Notes under the pieces: generated by a model
Databases searched by the model: none
What the model was told of the DNA's origin: nothing
What the model saw: the letters and a program-made list of their open reading frames with translations, nothing else
Source: Hyphomicrobiales bacterium
GTDB taxonomy: Bacteria > Pseudomonadota > Alphaproteobacteria > Rhizobiales > Xanthobacteraceae
DNA: 10,469 nucleotides
Reading direction: 5' to 3'
NCBI GenBank assembly: GCA_017304505.1
Contig: JAFKKQ010000327.1
Location: 1-10,469 of the forward strand
Shown: positions 1 through 6,131 of the stretch, in pieces
How the letters are laid out: each line of letters begins with the position of its first letter
Numbering within the stretch: position 1 is the first letter of the stretch
Position numbers and translations under genes: made by a program

Positions 1-1
1 G

Positions 2-253
2 TGGCGCTACGATCAAGGCAACGATGTGCGGCGCGAAGCATACATGGTCAAGATATTTGGCGACCGAGCATCGTTCCAGGCGGCTGACCGTTGCATGCAA
101 ATTCACGGCGGCATCGCTTTCACCCGTGAGTTGCCGATCGAGAAATTCTGGCGCGATCAGCGCAGCATGATCGTCACCGAGGGGCCTGAAGAGGTGCTGA
201 AGATGACGTTGGCGCGCTACGTCATCGACGATTACAACTCGATCCGTCGCTAG
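2..253 (+). CDS. Acyl-CoA dehydrogenase, C-terminal fragment (5' end outside window)
   Basis: The reading frame is open from the left edge and ends at a TAG at 251-253, so only the last 83 residues are seen. They form the C-terminal helical domain of a flavin-dependent acyl-CoA dehydrogenase, which introduces a trans-2 double bond into an acyl-CoA and passes electrons to ETF. Recognisable are the helix leading to MQIHGGIAFTRELPIEKFWRD (about 67-129; the family's adenine/FAD-binding and dimer-contact stretch) and TEGPEE. The Glu at 179-181 falls where medium-chain acyl-CoA dehydrogenase has its catalytic base (Glu376). A GTG at 26-28 is internal to the domain and is not a start. The gene lies tail to tail with the LysR gene and may supply enoyl-CoA to the hydratase/lyase downstream. 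Its acyl specificity cannot be read from this fragment. Confidence 0.92.
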   Translation, partial: WRYDQGNDVRREAYMVKIFGDRASFQAADRCMQIHGGIAFTRELPIEKFWRDQRSMIVTEGPEEVLKMTLARYVIDDYNSIRR

Positions 254-418
254 TATCGCGCATTGGTGCTGCCCGACCGAGCCACATCAAGGTGCAGTGG
301 ATCGACGAGATCTACACAAGCGCGGACCCATTCAGCTCCCGGTTATCGGTGACCCATCGAGTCTGAGGATCAACACGCCGGCCAGACTGCGAAATCCTCG
401 GAAATCAAAAGGTGCGGT

Positions 419-1309
419 TCAAATTTTTGATAGCGCCCGTACGGATACACGGAATTCTCTCGCGAGAGACTCGGCTGCCGGCGTCAAAGGAGAATCGGCA
501 TTCGTAAACATATAATACGGAGCGCGCTTGATGCTCTCCGGCACTTCGATGGCCTGAAGCGCGTTCGCCAAGCCCGGTGCTCGTAACAGCACGCGGGGCA
601 ATATCATGATTGCGTCGTTCTCCAGCATCAGTGGCAGCCAGTTTGAAAGAGATCGGCAGCGGATGACGACGGGATCGGGAAGTCCGGCTCGATGAAACAT
701 GGCCCCGGTATCCCGCGCATGGTCATCAACGGGCTCGATCCATTGCTCCTCCTGGAGTTCGGCAAGCGACCGGGCTCGCGCTTTCGGGTGGTCCTTGCGT
801 CCTAGAGCCACGAACTCAGTTTCGAACAGGAATTCGCTTTTGATTTGAGGGTGGTCCGACGCGAAACCTGGGCCTATCGCAAAGTCGATGGTGCTATCGC
901 GCAAGGCCGCCAACGTATTGTTGTAGAATTGATCGTTGATGCTGACGCGAACTCTGGGATACTTTCGTTTGAATGCGCGGATGGCGCGAGGGGCAGCCAG
1001 TAATGAAATGGACGTGATAAGACCAATCGCAACGTGTCCCTCTTGGCTACCCTTCATTTGGGCGATGTCCATGTGCGCCCGCTCGAACTCGGCCCGAATG
1101 AGCTTTGCCCGCACCTGCAACACCCGCCCGTATGATGTGAGTCTCACGCCGCGGACCGATCGATCGAGCAGGAGCACCCCGAGATCTTCCTCCAAACGTC
1201 GGATCATTTGGCTGAGGGCTGGCTGAGACAGGTTTGTCTGTCGGGCAGCCGCGCGAATGCTGCCATTCTCGGCAGCGGACAAGAAAGCAATCACTTGGCT
1301 GTAACGCAT
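419..1309 (-). CDS. LysR-type transcriptional regulator
   Basis: A 296-residue protein of normal LysR length. Residues 1-60 form the winged helix-turn-helix: a hydrophobic first helix (VIAFLSAAENGS), then AARQTNLSQPALSQMIRRLE at about 21-40 and the family-typical LGVLLLDRS wing. A linker helix follows, and from about residue 90 the periplasmic-binding-protein-like effector domain begins (GHVAIGLITS). The ATG at 1307-1309 is the only sensible start because it places the recognition helix at the usual distance from the N-terminus. The gene is divergent from the acyl-CoA synthetase operon across 297 bases, the classic LysR arrangement, so it probably activates that operon in response to its substrate or a CoA intermediate and represses itself. 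That regulatory role is inferred; the family assignment is not in doubt. The effector is unknown. Confidence 0.95.
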   Translation of the reverse strand: MRYSQVIAFLSAAENGSIRAAARQTNLSQPALSQMIRRLEEDLGVLLLDRSVRGVRLTSYGRVLQVRAKLIRAEFERAHMDIAQMKGSQEGHVAIGLITSISLLAAPRAIRAFKRKYPRVRVSINDQFYNNTLAALRDSTIDFAIGPGFASDHPQIKSEFLFETEFVALGRKDHPKARARSLAELQEEQWIEPVDDHARDTGAMFHRAGLPDPVVIRCRSLSNWLPLMLENDAIMILPRVLLRAPGLANALQAIEVPESIKRAPYYMFTNADSPLTPAAESLAREFRVSVRALSKI

Positions 1310-1481
1310 GGCTATAAGCCCGGCCTATCGTAAGGCGTTACACATACGTATCATCTATCATATCTCAGAAGCGGCTTCAACGCTGTCGATGTCCGTGTGC
1401 CCGGGAGGCCAGCAAAACAATTGATCGCTGTTCGCCCGTGGCGGCGTTGATGGTTTCATCCCCACCGATGCCGGCCGGATG

Positions 1482-1496
1482 ATAACAAGACATTAT
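1482..1496. promoter_or_regulatory. Candidate LysR-type operator (ATAA-N7-TTAT, T-N11-A)
   Basis: A perfect 4-bp dyad with T-N11-A geometry lies 110 bases before the operon's first codon and 172 bases before the LysR gene's start codon. It is the best match to the LysR box pattern in the gap. T-N11-A is common by chance, so the assignment rests mostly on position. Confidence 0.3.
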
Positions 1497-1593
1497 TGCT
1501 CGTGCGAAAAAAATATCTCTTGCCCTCCTTATTTGAGGCCTAGCGTCTGCATCAAGGATGCCGTCGTTCCAAGAAAAGATGCGGCACGTTCAT

Positions 1594-1602
1594 AGGGCAG
1601 GA
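1594..1602 (+). promoter_or_regulatory. Ribosome binding site deciding a GTG start
   Basis: AGGGCAGGA lies just before a GTG at 1607-1609, with AGGA ending 4 bases upstream. In this frame no ATG or GTG occurs between the upstream stop (TAG 1541-1543) and 1607. The GTG also puts the protein's first strand right before the CoA-binding Rossmann motif, so it is accepted as the start. Confidence 0.6.
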
Positions 1603-1606
1603 TGCT

Positions 1607-3688
1607 GTGTTCCGATCCGTCGATTATCTTTTGCGCCCGCAATCCATCGCGATCATCGGCGCTTCAGATTCGAGCCGCGGCGGGTGGGCCCAGGAGATTT
1701 ACGACAATCTGGAGTATTCGGGCTTTCCGACCCGTCTTTATCTGGTCAACCCTAAGCGCACCGAGGTCTGGGGTCGGCCCGTCCATCCCAATTTCGCCTC
1801 GATTCCCGAGCCGGTCGATCTGGCGCTGACCATCATTCCGTCCGCCGCGATCCCCGACGCGCTGGCCGAAGGGGCCGCACACGGTCTCAAGTGCGCGCTG
1901 ATCTACGCTGCCCAGTTCGGCGAGGGCGGAGACGCCGAGGGCGGAAAGCGGGCGCGGGCCCTTTCGGCGCTATCGGAAACGTACGGCCTTCGCATCTCCG
2001 GCCCGAACTGCATGGGTTCCCTCGCGCTGCGCGAGAAACTCCTGCTTTATCCTGCGAAACGCGTGCGTTCTCTGTCGCCGGGCTCCGTAGGCGTTGTGTT
2101 TCAGTCCGGCGGTACGTTTCAGTTCTGGCTTCAGCAGGCTGCTCTTCGCGGCCTTGACTTCTCTTATGCGGTGTCGAGCGGCAATGAGCTCGATCTCGAT
2201 CTCGCTGACTACATTAGTTTCCTGGTCGACGATCCGCACACCAAAATCATCGCCTGCATGGCGGAAGGGATACGCCGGCCGCAGGCCTTCATGGTGGCGG
2301 CCGCGAAAGCCCTGGCCGCCAAGAAGCCCATCGCCCTTGTGAAGGTGGGGCGAAGTGAGCGGGGCAAGGCCGCTGCGGTGAGCCACACGGGTGCCATCGC
2401 CAGCAACGACTCGGTGTTCGACGCCGTGTGCCGGAAGTACGGCGTGCTGCGCTGCCCTTCACTCGACGATCTGCTGGAGACCTGCCTGGCCTTGAGTCAG
2501 GGCCGCTTGCCGAAGGACAATCGCATCGCGATGGTCTGCTACTCCGGCGGCGCAAAGGGGCTTGTTCTCGACTATGCGCAGGACGAGAAAGCTGAAATGG
2601 CACCGCTGTCCGCTGAGACGCGCGCGAAGCTGGCCGGGATGATCGATGTGGGGCTTGAACCGGAGAACCCGCTCGACGTTGGCGCCAACATCGGAGTTCA
2701 GGCGCCGAAGTTTGCCGAGATCTGCCGGTTCATCGCCGCGGATCCGACGGTGGATATGATTACGGTGCAGGCGCTGGTGCCGATGAGTCCAGCCGATCCG
2801 TACGATCTCGAACCGCTCAGAAGCGTCTTCGATTCTACCGATAAACCGGTGCTGGGATTTGGCCGGATCTCGCAGAACGCCACTGATACAAGCCGCAGGT
2901 ATCAGGCCGACACAGGCGTGCCGTTCATCCACGGCCTGCCGGAAACGGTGCGGGCAATGCAAGGTCTGGCGCGCTATGCGGCAACCTTGCGTCGCGGAGT
3001 GACCGAGCTTGCCGGTCCGCGGGGCAGCGCGGCGAATCTTTCGGGAGAGGCTTTTGATAAGCTTCTCGCCACGCATGGGCTGACCGCACCGAAAAGCGCA
3101 ATGACGAAAACCGCCGACGAGGCGGCGGCGCAAGCACTGCGCATCGGCTTTCCGGTCGCGGTGAAGATCGTTTCTCCGCAGGCGAGCCATAAGACCGAAG
3201 TCGGCGGCGTCACGCTCGGCTTGCGCGATGAGAACTCTGTGCAAGCCGCGGCGGAAAGCATGGGCCGTCGCCTCACCGCATACGATCCCAAGGCCCGGAT
3301 CGACGGATTCCTGGTTCAGGAAATGGTCTCTGGTGTCGAGATGATCCTCGGTGTCCGCGAGGATCCTCAGTTCGGGCCGTTCATGCTGATAGGCTTCGGC
3401 GGCGTGACGGCTGAGGTCATGCGCGATGTCGCCGTTCGGCTTCTACCCGTCGATGAGAAGACTGCGCGCGAGATGATCTTTTCGCTTCGCGGTGTCCCGC
3501 TGCTGAAGGAATTCCGGGGCCGCCCGCCTCGTGACATCGAGGCCGTCGTGAAGGCTGCCGTCGGCATGTCGAAGCTCTTTGCCGATCATCGGCCCTGGCT
3601 CTCGGACATCGAGATCAATCCATTGATTGTTCTGGGAGAAGGACAAGGCGCGCGGGCTGTCGACGTTCGCGTGGTGCCGAGAATCTGA
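1607..3688 (+). CDS. NDP-forming (ADP-forming) acyl-CoA synthetase, fused alpha-beta form
   Basis: A 693-residue cytoplasmic ligase of the acetyl-CoA synthetase (ADP-forming)/succinyl-CoA synthetase superfamily: acid + CoA + ATP to acyl-CoA + ADP + phosphate, through a phosphohistidine. Domain order is: CoA-binding Rossmann domain (residues about 8-130, IAIIGASDSS at 14-23, ISGPNCMG at 130-137); two succinyl-CoA-ligase-like flavodoxin domains (about 155-460); and a C-terminal ATP-grasp domain (about 478-690). The phosphorylated His is His260 in VSHTGA. His528 in SPQASHKTEVGG matches the second relay histidine described for archaeal ADP-forming enzymes. GPFMLIGFGG (590-599) and DIEINPL (667-673) are ATP-grasp signatures. 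FerA, the feruloyl-CoA synthetase of Sphingobium SYK-6, is recalled as belonging to this superfamily, and the HCHL-like gene 42 bases downstream makes an arylpropenoic acid or a relative the likely substrate. Other carboxylic acids cannot be excluded from the sequence. Confidence 0.93.
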   Translation: MFRSVDYLLRPQSIAIIGASDSSRGGWAQEIYDNLEYSGFPTRLYLVNPKRTEVWGRPVHPNFASIPEPVDLALTIIPSAAIPDALAEGAAHGLKCALIYAAQFGEGGDAEGGKRARALSALSETYGLRISGPNCMGSLALREKLLLYPAKRVRSLSPGSVGVVFQSGGTFQFWLQQAALRGLDFSYAVSSGNELDLDLADYISFLVDDPHTKIIACMAEGIRRPQAFMVAAAKALAAKKPIALVKVGRSERGKAAAVSHTGAIASNDSVFDAVCRKYGVLRCPSLDDLLETCLALSQGRLPKDNRIAMVCYSGGAKGLVLDYAQDEKAEMAPLSAETRAKLAGMIDVGLEPENPLDVGANIGVQAPKFAEICRFIAADPTVDMITVQALVPMSPADPYDLEPLRSVFDSTDKPVLGFGRISQNATDTSRRYQADTGVPFIHGLPETVRAMQGLARYAATLRRGVTELAGPRGSAANLSGEAFDKLLATHGLTAPKSAMTKTADEAAAQALRIGFPVAVKIVSPQASHKTEVGGVTLGLRDENSVQAAAESMGRRLTAYDPKARIDGFLVQEMVSGVEMILGVREDPQFGPFMLIGFGGVTAEVMRDVAVRLLPVDEKTAREMIFSLRGVPLLKEFRGRPPRDIEAVVKAAVGMSKLFADHRPWLSDIEINPLIVLGEGQGARAVDVRVVPRI

Positions 3689-3720
3689 TGCAAGATGCAA
3701 TACGCGCGTAAAATTTAACT

Positions 3721-3725
3721 GGAGG
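3721..3725 (+). promoter_or_regulatory. Strong Shine-Dalgarno site (GGAGG) of the hydratase/lyase gene
   Basis: GGAGG followed by AAGAG and the ATG at 3731 gives 5-base spacing. It is the strongest ribosome binding site in the operon together with that of the binding-protein gene. It suggests the lyase is translated more efficiently than the GTG-started ligase ahead of it. Confidence 0.7.
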
Positions 3726-3730
3726 AAGAG

Positions 3731-4594
3731 ATGGCCGACTACAAATACGAATGCGTGAATGTCCGCATCCGCGACGGTATCGCCTGGGTGTTTCTCAATC
3801 GTCCGGATAAGCGCAATGCGATGAGTCCTCAGCTTCACTATGACATGGACGATGCGCTGGCCCGGCTCGAAGTGGATGATGACTGCAAGGTTCTGGTCGT
3901 GAGCGGCGAGGGTGGAAACTTCAGCGCCGGCCAGGACCTTAAGAAGTTCTTCCGCGAATTGGAGAAAAACCCCGGCGAACGCAAGAAGGCGGCCGCCGCA
4001 GCGAACCGCTGGCGTTGGGAGCGCCTCTATCAATACGATAAGCCCACCATCGCGATGGTTCACGGCTTCTGCGTCGGTGGCGCGTTTATGCAACTTCTGG
4101 CGACGGATTTCGCCATCGCCGCGGAGAACGCCACGTTCTCTCTCTCAGAGGTGAACTGGGGTATCCTGCCCGGCGCTCTGGTCTCCAAGGCTGTGATCGA
4201 TACGGTTCTGCCGCGCCACGCGCTCTATTATGCCTGCCTTGGAGACCCTTTTGATGGGAAGGAGGCGGCTCGCATCGGTATGATCAATTATGCCGTTCCT
4301 CCGGACAATCTCGAGGACGCGGTCACCGAGCTTGCCGAGAAGCTGATGAAGAAGAGTCCAGCGGTGTTGCGGGCCACCAAACAGGCGATCCGCCACTGCC
4401 GCACGATGGATGTCGCGCAGTCCTACGAGTACCTCGCCGCGAAGGGGCAGGCGATCAAGGTTGCCGACAAGGAGGATTCCTACAACACCGGGCTGCGTCA
4501 GTTCCTCGATGAAAAGACCTATAAGCCGACGTTCGAGCCGTTTAAGCTCGGCACGATGCTCACCGACCAGCGGACGGGTGTGAAGAAACAGTAG
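3731..4594 (+). CDS. Hydroxycinnamoyl-CoA hydratase-lyase-like crotonase (HCHL/FerB-like) with altered substrate pocket
   Basis: A 287-residue crotonase-fold protein. HCHL hydrates feruloyl- or p-coumaroyl-CoA and splits the product by retro-aldol into acetyl-CoA and an aromatic aldehyde. HCHL hallmarks are NRPDKRNAMSP (23-33), SAGQDLKKFFRE (65-76, oxyanion region), KPTIAMVHGFCVGGAF (104-119), SEVNWGILPG (139-148), LRATKQAIRHCR (213-224) and RQFLDEKTYKP (256-266). Glu140 matches the essential Glu143 of the Pseudomonas enzyme. Met120 stands where ordinary hydratases have a second Glu and HCHL has Ser123, so a plain two-Glu hydratase is unlikely. By my alignment from memory, the phenol-binding Tyr75 and Tyr239 of HCHL are Phe73 and Ala236 here, so the substrate probably lacks a para-hydroxyl. 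The tail is about 11 residues longer than HCHL. The gene is second in the operon. Family confidence is high; exact substrate is unknown. Confidence 0.9.
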   Translation: MADYKYECVNVRIRDGIAWVFLNRPDKRNAMSPQLHYDMDDALARLEVDDDCKVLVVSGEGGNFSAGQDLKKFFRELEKNPGERKKAAAAANRWRWERLYQYDKPTIAMVHGFCVGGAFMQLLATDFAIAAENATFSLSEVNWGILPGALVSKAVIDTVLPRHALYYACLGDPFDGKEAARIGMINYAVPPDNLEDAVTELAEKLMKKSPAVLRATKQAIRHCRTMDVAQSYEYLAAKGQAIKVADKEDSYNTGLRQFLDEKTYKPTFEPFKLGTMLTDQRTGVKKQ

Positions 4595-4607
4595 AAGTCT
4601 CGTATGC

Positions 4608-4636
4608 GGCGCGGGCGCCCTTCGAGCGCCTGCGCC
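4608..4636 (+). other. Strong intercistronic hairpin
   Basis: An 11-bp stem, GGCGCGGGCGC (4608-4618) with GCGCCTGCGCC (4626-4636), has one G-U pair (4613/4631) and a 7-base loop. It starts 14 bases after the lyase stop codon and ends 12 bases before the GGGAGGG ribosome binding site of the next gene. No T-run follows, so it is not a standard intrinsic terminator. A role in protecting the upstream mRNA 3' end or uncoupling expression of the binding-protein gene is inferred. Confidence 0.6.
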
Positions 4637-4661
4637 CAATCCAGGAAAGGGAGGGATTGCC

Positions 4662-5732
4662 ATGCTGCGGAATTTTCTGTTCGCCGTTGGACTGATGGCC
4701 CTGGCTTCCACGCCCCAGGCAGCCCAGGCGCAATTCTACAAGGGCAAGACGGTCACCATGATCGTCAACTACCCGGCGGGCGGGCCGACTGATCTGGAGG
4801 GGCGTATCGTCGCTCAGCACCTTCCGAGCCACATTCCCGGGAACCCAACCGTCGTGGTGAAGAACGTTGGCGGTGCCGGTGGCATTATCGGCAGCAATCA
4901 GCTCGGCGAGGCTCCCCCCAACGGGGAGACGATCGGTTTCTTCACGCTCGATATCCTCGGGCAAGTGATGAGCAATTCGTCGATGCGGACGAAGTACTCA
5001 GACTTCATCATCGTCGGCGGTGTCGAATGCCCATTGGTCGTGTATATGCGCAAAGATACCCCTCCCGGGGTCAACGTACCGGCCGATCTGATGAAGACCA
5101 GAGACTTCAAGGCGCTTTCGCTGAACGCTCAGAACAGCAACACGCTTAATCAGACTTTGGCGCTCGACATTCTCGGTATCAAGTATCAGGCGGTGCCGGC
5201 CTATCGCGGACTTAAGGAGGTCGAGACCGCGATTCTTCAGAACATCGGGCAGCTTGCCAACTCATCGCTGTCGGGCTGGGCCGGGTCGATTGAGCCAAAC
5301 ATGGGCCACGTCGTGATTCCGTTGTGGCAATTGGCCGCCCGCAAAAACGGTGCGTATCCACGCAGCAAGGCGCTGCCGAATATGCAAACCTTCGAGGAGT
5401 TTTATGCCCAGGTGAAACCCGGCAAGACGCTAAAAGGCAATCTGGCCTATGAGGCGCTCCGCGCGATCGCCGATCCGCAGCTTGCCATGTTCCGTGTCGT
5501 GATGATGCCGCCGAAAGCGGCGGACGAGAGCGTGAAAATCATGCGGGCCGCCTTTACCGATCTCTGGAAGGACCAAGCATTCCTGGCTGACTATTCCAAG
5601 GTTATCAAGACCGATCCGATTCTCGTGACAGGCAACGAGGGACAGTCGATCTTGTCGGAGGTGGCGCACGTCCGACCGGAGGTCAGCCGATATATTACCA
5701 ATTACGTCGCCAATCTGACGAATAGGAAATAG
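4662..5732 (+). CDS. Tripartite tricarboxylate transporter-type periplasmic binding protein (TctC/Bug family)
   Basis: A 356-residue secreted protein, somewhat longer than the roughly 320 residues common in the family. The N-terminus is a Sec signal peptide: a short basic start (MLRN), a hydrophobic core (residues 5-16) and probable cleavage after AQA (21-23). The mature protein opens with FYKGKTVTMIVNYPAGGPTD (25-44), the Bug/TctC first strand and ligand-carboxylate loop, followed by HIPGNPTVVVKNVGGAGG (about 57-74). GGGAGGG at 4649-4655 gives 6-base spacing to the ATG. Bug proteins bind carboxylic acids and deliver them to TctAB permeases or act in sensing. No TctA or TctB is in the window, so it is an orphan here. 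As third gene of the ligase/lyase operon it likely binds the same organic acid; the ligand itself is not deducible. Confidence 0.92.
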   Translation: MLRNFLFAVGLMALASTPQAAQAQFYKGKTVTMIVNYPAGGPTDLEGRIVAQHLPSHIPGNPTVVVKNVGGAGGIIGSNQLGEAPPNGETIGFFTLDILGQVMSNSSMRTKYSDFIIVGGVECPLVVYMRKDTPPGVNVPADLMKTRDFKALSLNAQNSNTLNQTLALDILGIKYQAVPAYRGLKEVETAILQNIGQLANSSLSGWAGSIEPNMGHVVIPLWQLAARKNGAYPRSKALPNMQTFEEFYAQVKPGKTLKGNLAYEALRAIADPQLAMFRVVMMPPKAADESVKIMRAAFTDLWKDQAFLADYSKVIKTDPILVTGNEGQSILSEVAHVRPEVSRYITNYVANLTNRK

Positions 5733-6131
5733 TGCTTCCATAGGGAACAGCCTGCATCGATCGGGCAGGAGCTTGGATGGCGATGCCATTCGCGATCGCA
5801 GACAGATCCCCTTGAGGCGCGGCCTCAAGAGGTGGGCAACGCCATCGAACGGCCTGCTGACTGAGAAGGGAACGATCATGGTCGCCGGGCGGGTGGGCTG
5901 TCCCGTGCTTCCGTGTCTTTCGGTCGGTTCGAACCCGAGCACGCCGCAGGAGAAGGCCAGCGAACGTTCGAGGTTGGCGACGTTCGGTCCGGGCCTATCC
6001 AGGTCGCACCAAGCATCGGCGAATATTTCTGGATTTGCCAGAATGGCATCGATGTCGCATTCTTGCATTGGCTCGTCTGGAATAACGACCTGATGTTCCA
6101 ATTCACTCAGACTAGAAATGGTGTTTGGGCA
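5733..6131. other. 399-base gap without a convincing gene
   Basis: This stretch separates the binding-protein stop from the aldo/keto reductase start. It holds the hairpin at 5811-5829. At about 5870-6110 one minus-strand frame (the one also open under the reductase gene) has no stop and a normal-looking amino-acid composition, but it has no plausible start or end. I do not recognise a family, so I do not call it a gene. No good promoter or ribosome binding site for the reductase gene is visible. Confidence 0.5.
5811..5829. other. Perfect short hairpin after the catabolic operon
   Basis: CTTGAGGC-GCG-GCCTCAAG is a perfect 8-bp stem with a 3-base loop, 78 bases past the last stop codon of the operon. 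There is no T-run on either side in either direction. It could end or stabilise the operon transcript, but an intrinsic terminator cannot be claimed. Confidence 0.4.

Larger units (their letters stand above)
1310..1606. promoter_or_regulatory. Divergent control region between the LysR gene and the acyl-CoA synthetase operon
   Basis: No gene is visible in these 297 bases. Several small dyads are: ATACGTAT at 1344-1351; GAAGC-G-GCTTC at 1368-1378; CCGGCCGG at 1471-1478; and ATAA-N7-TTAT at 1482-1496. The direct repeat TATCAT occurs at 1349-1354 and 1356-1361. The 1482-1496 dyad contains T-N11-A (1483 to 1495), the loose consensus of LysR boxes. I could not find a convincing -35/-10 pair at standard spacing in either direction, which would fit an activator-dependent promoter but is weak evidence. 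Confidence 0.45.

Noticed and set aside
363..401. Inverted repeat CTGAGGAT/ATCCTCGG as terminator between the dehydrogenase and LysR genes
   Set aside because: The stem has a G-U pair and a 23-base loop, and no T-run follows in either direction. It is too weak to call.
297..515. 72-codon + strand frame between the dehydrogenase and LysR genes
   Set aside because: It overlaps the coding end of the LysR gene antisense, has no ribosome binding site, and encodes no recognisable protein.
1602..1829. Alternative ATG at 1602 just before the acyl-CoA synthetase start
   Set aside because: It is in a different frame from the synthetase and yields a short Arg/Pro/Ser-rich shadow peptide. The GTG at 1607 opens the domain-bearing frame.
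2459..3244. 261-codon minus-strand frame
   Set aside because: It is entirely antisense to the acyl-CoA synthetase gene, is rich in His/Arg as expected of a shadow frame, and has no recognisable domain.
5924..5938. tRNA T-arm-like sequence (TCGG-TTCGAAC-CCGA)
   Set aside because: The flanking bases give no matching acceptor stem, anticodon arm or D arm. It is a chance match and not a usable tRNA or attachment-site remnant.
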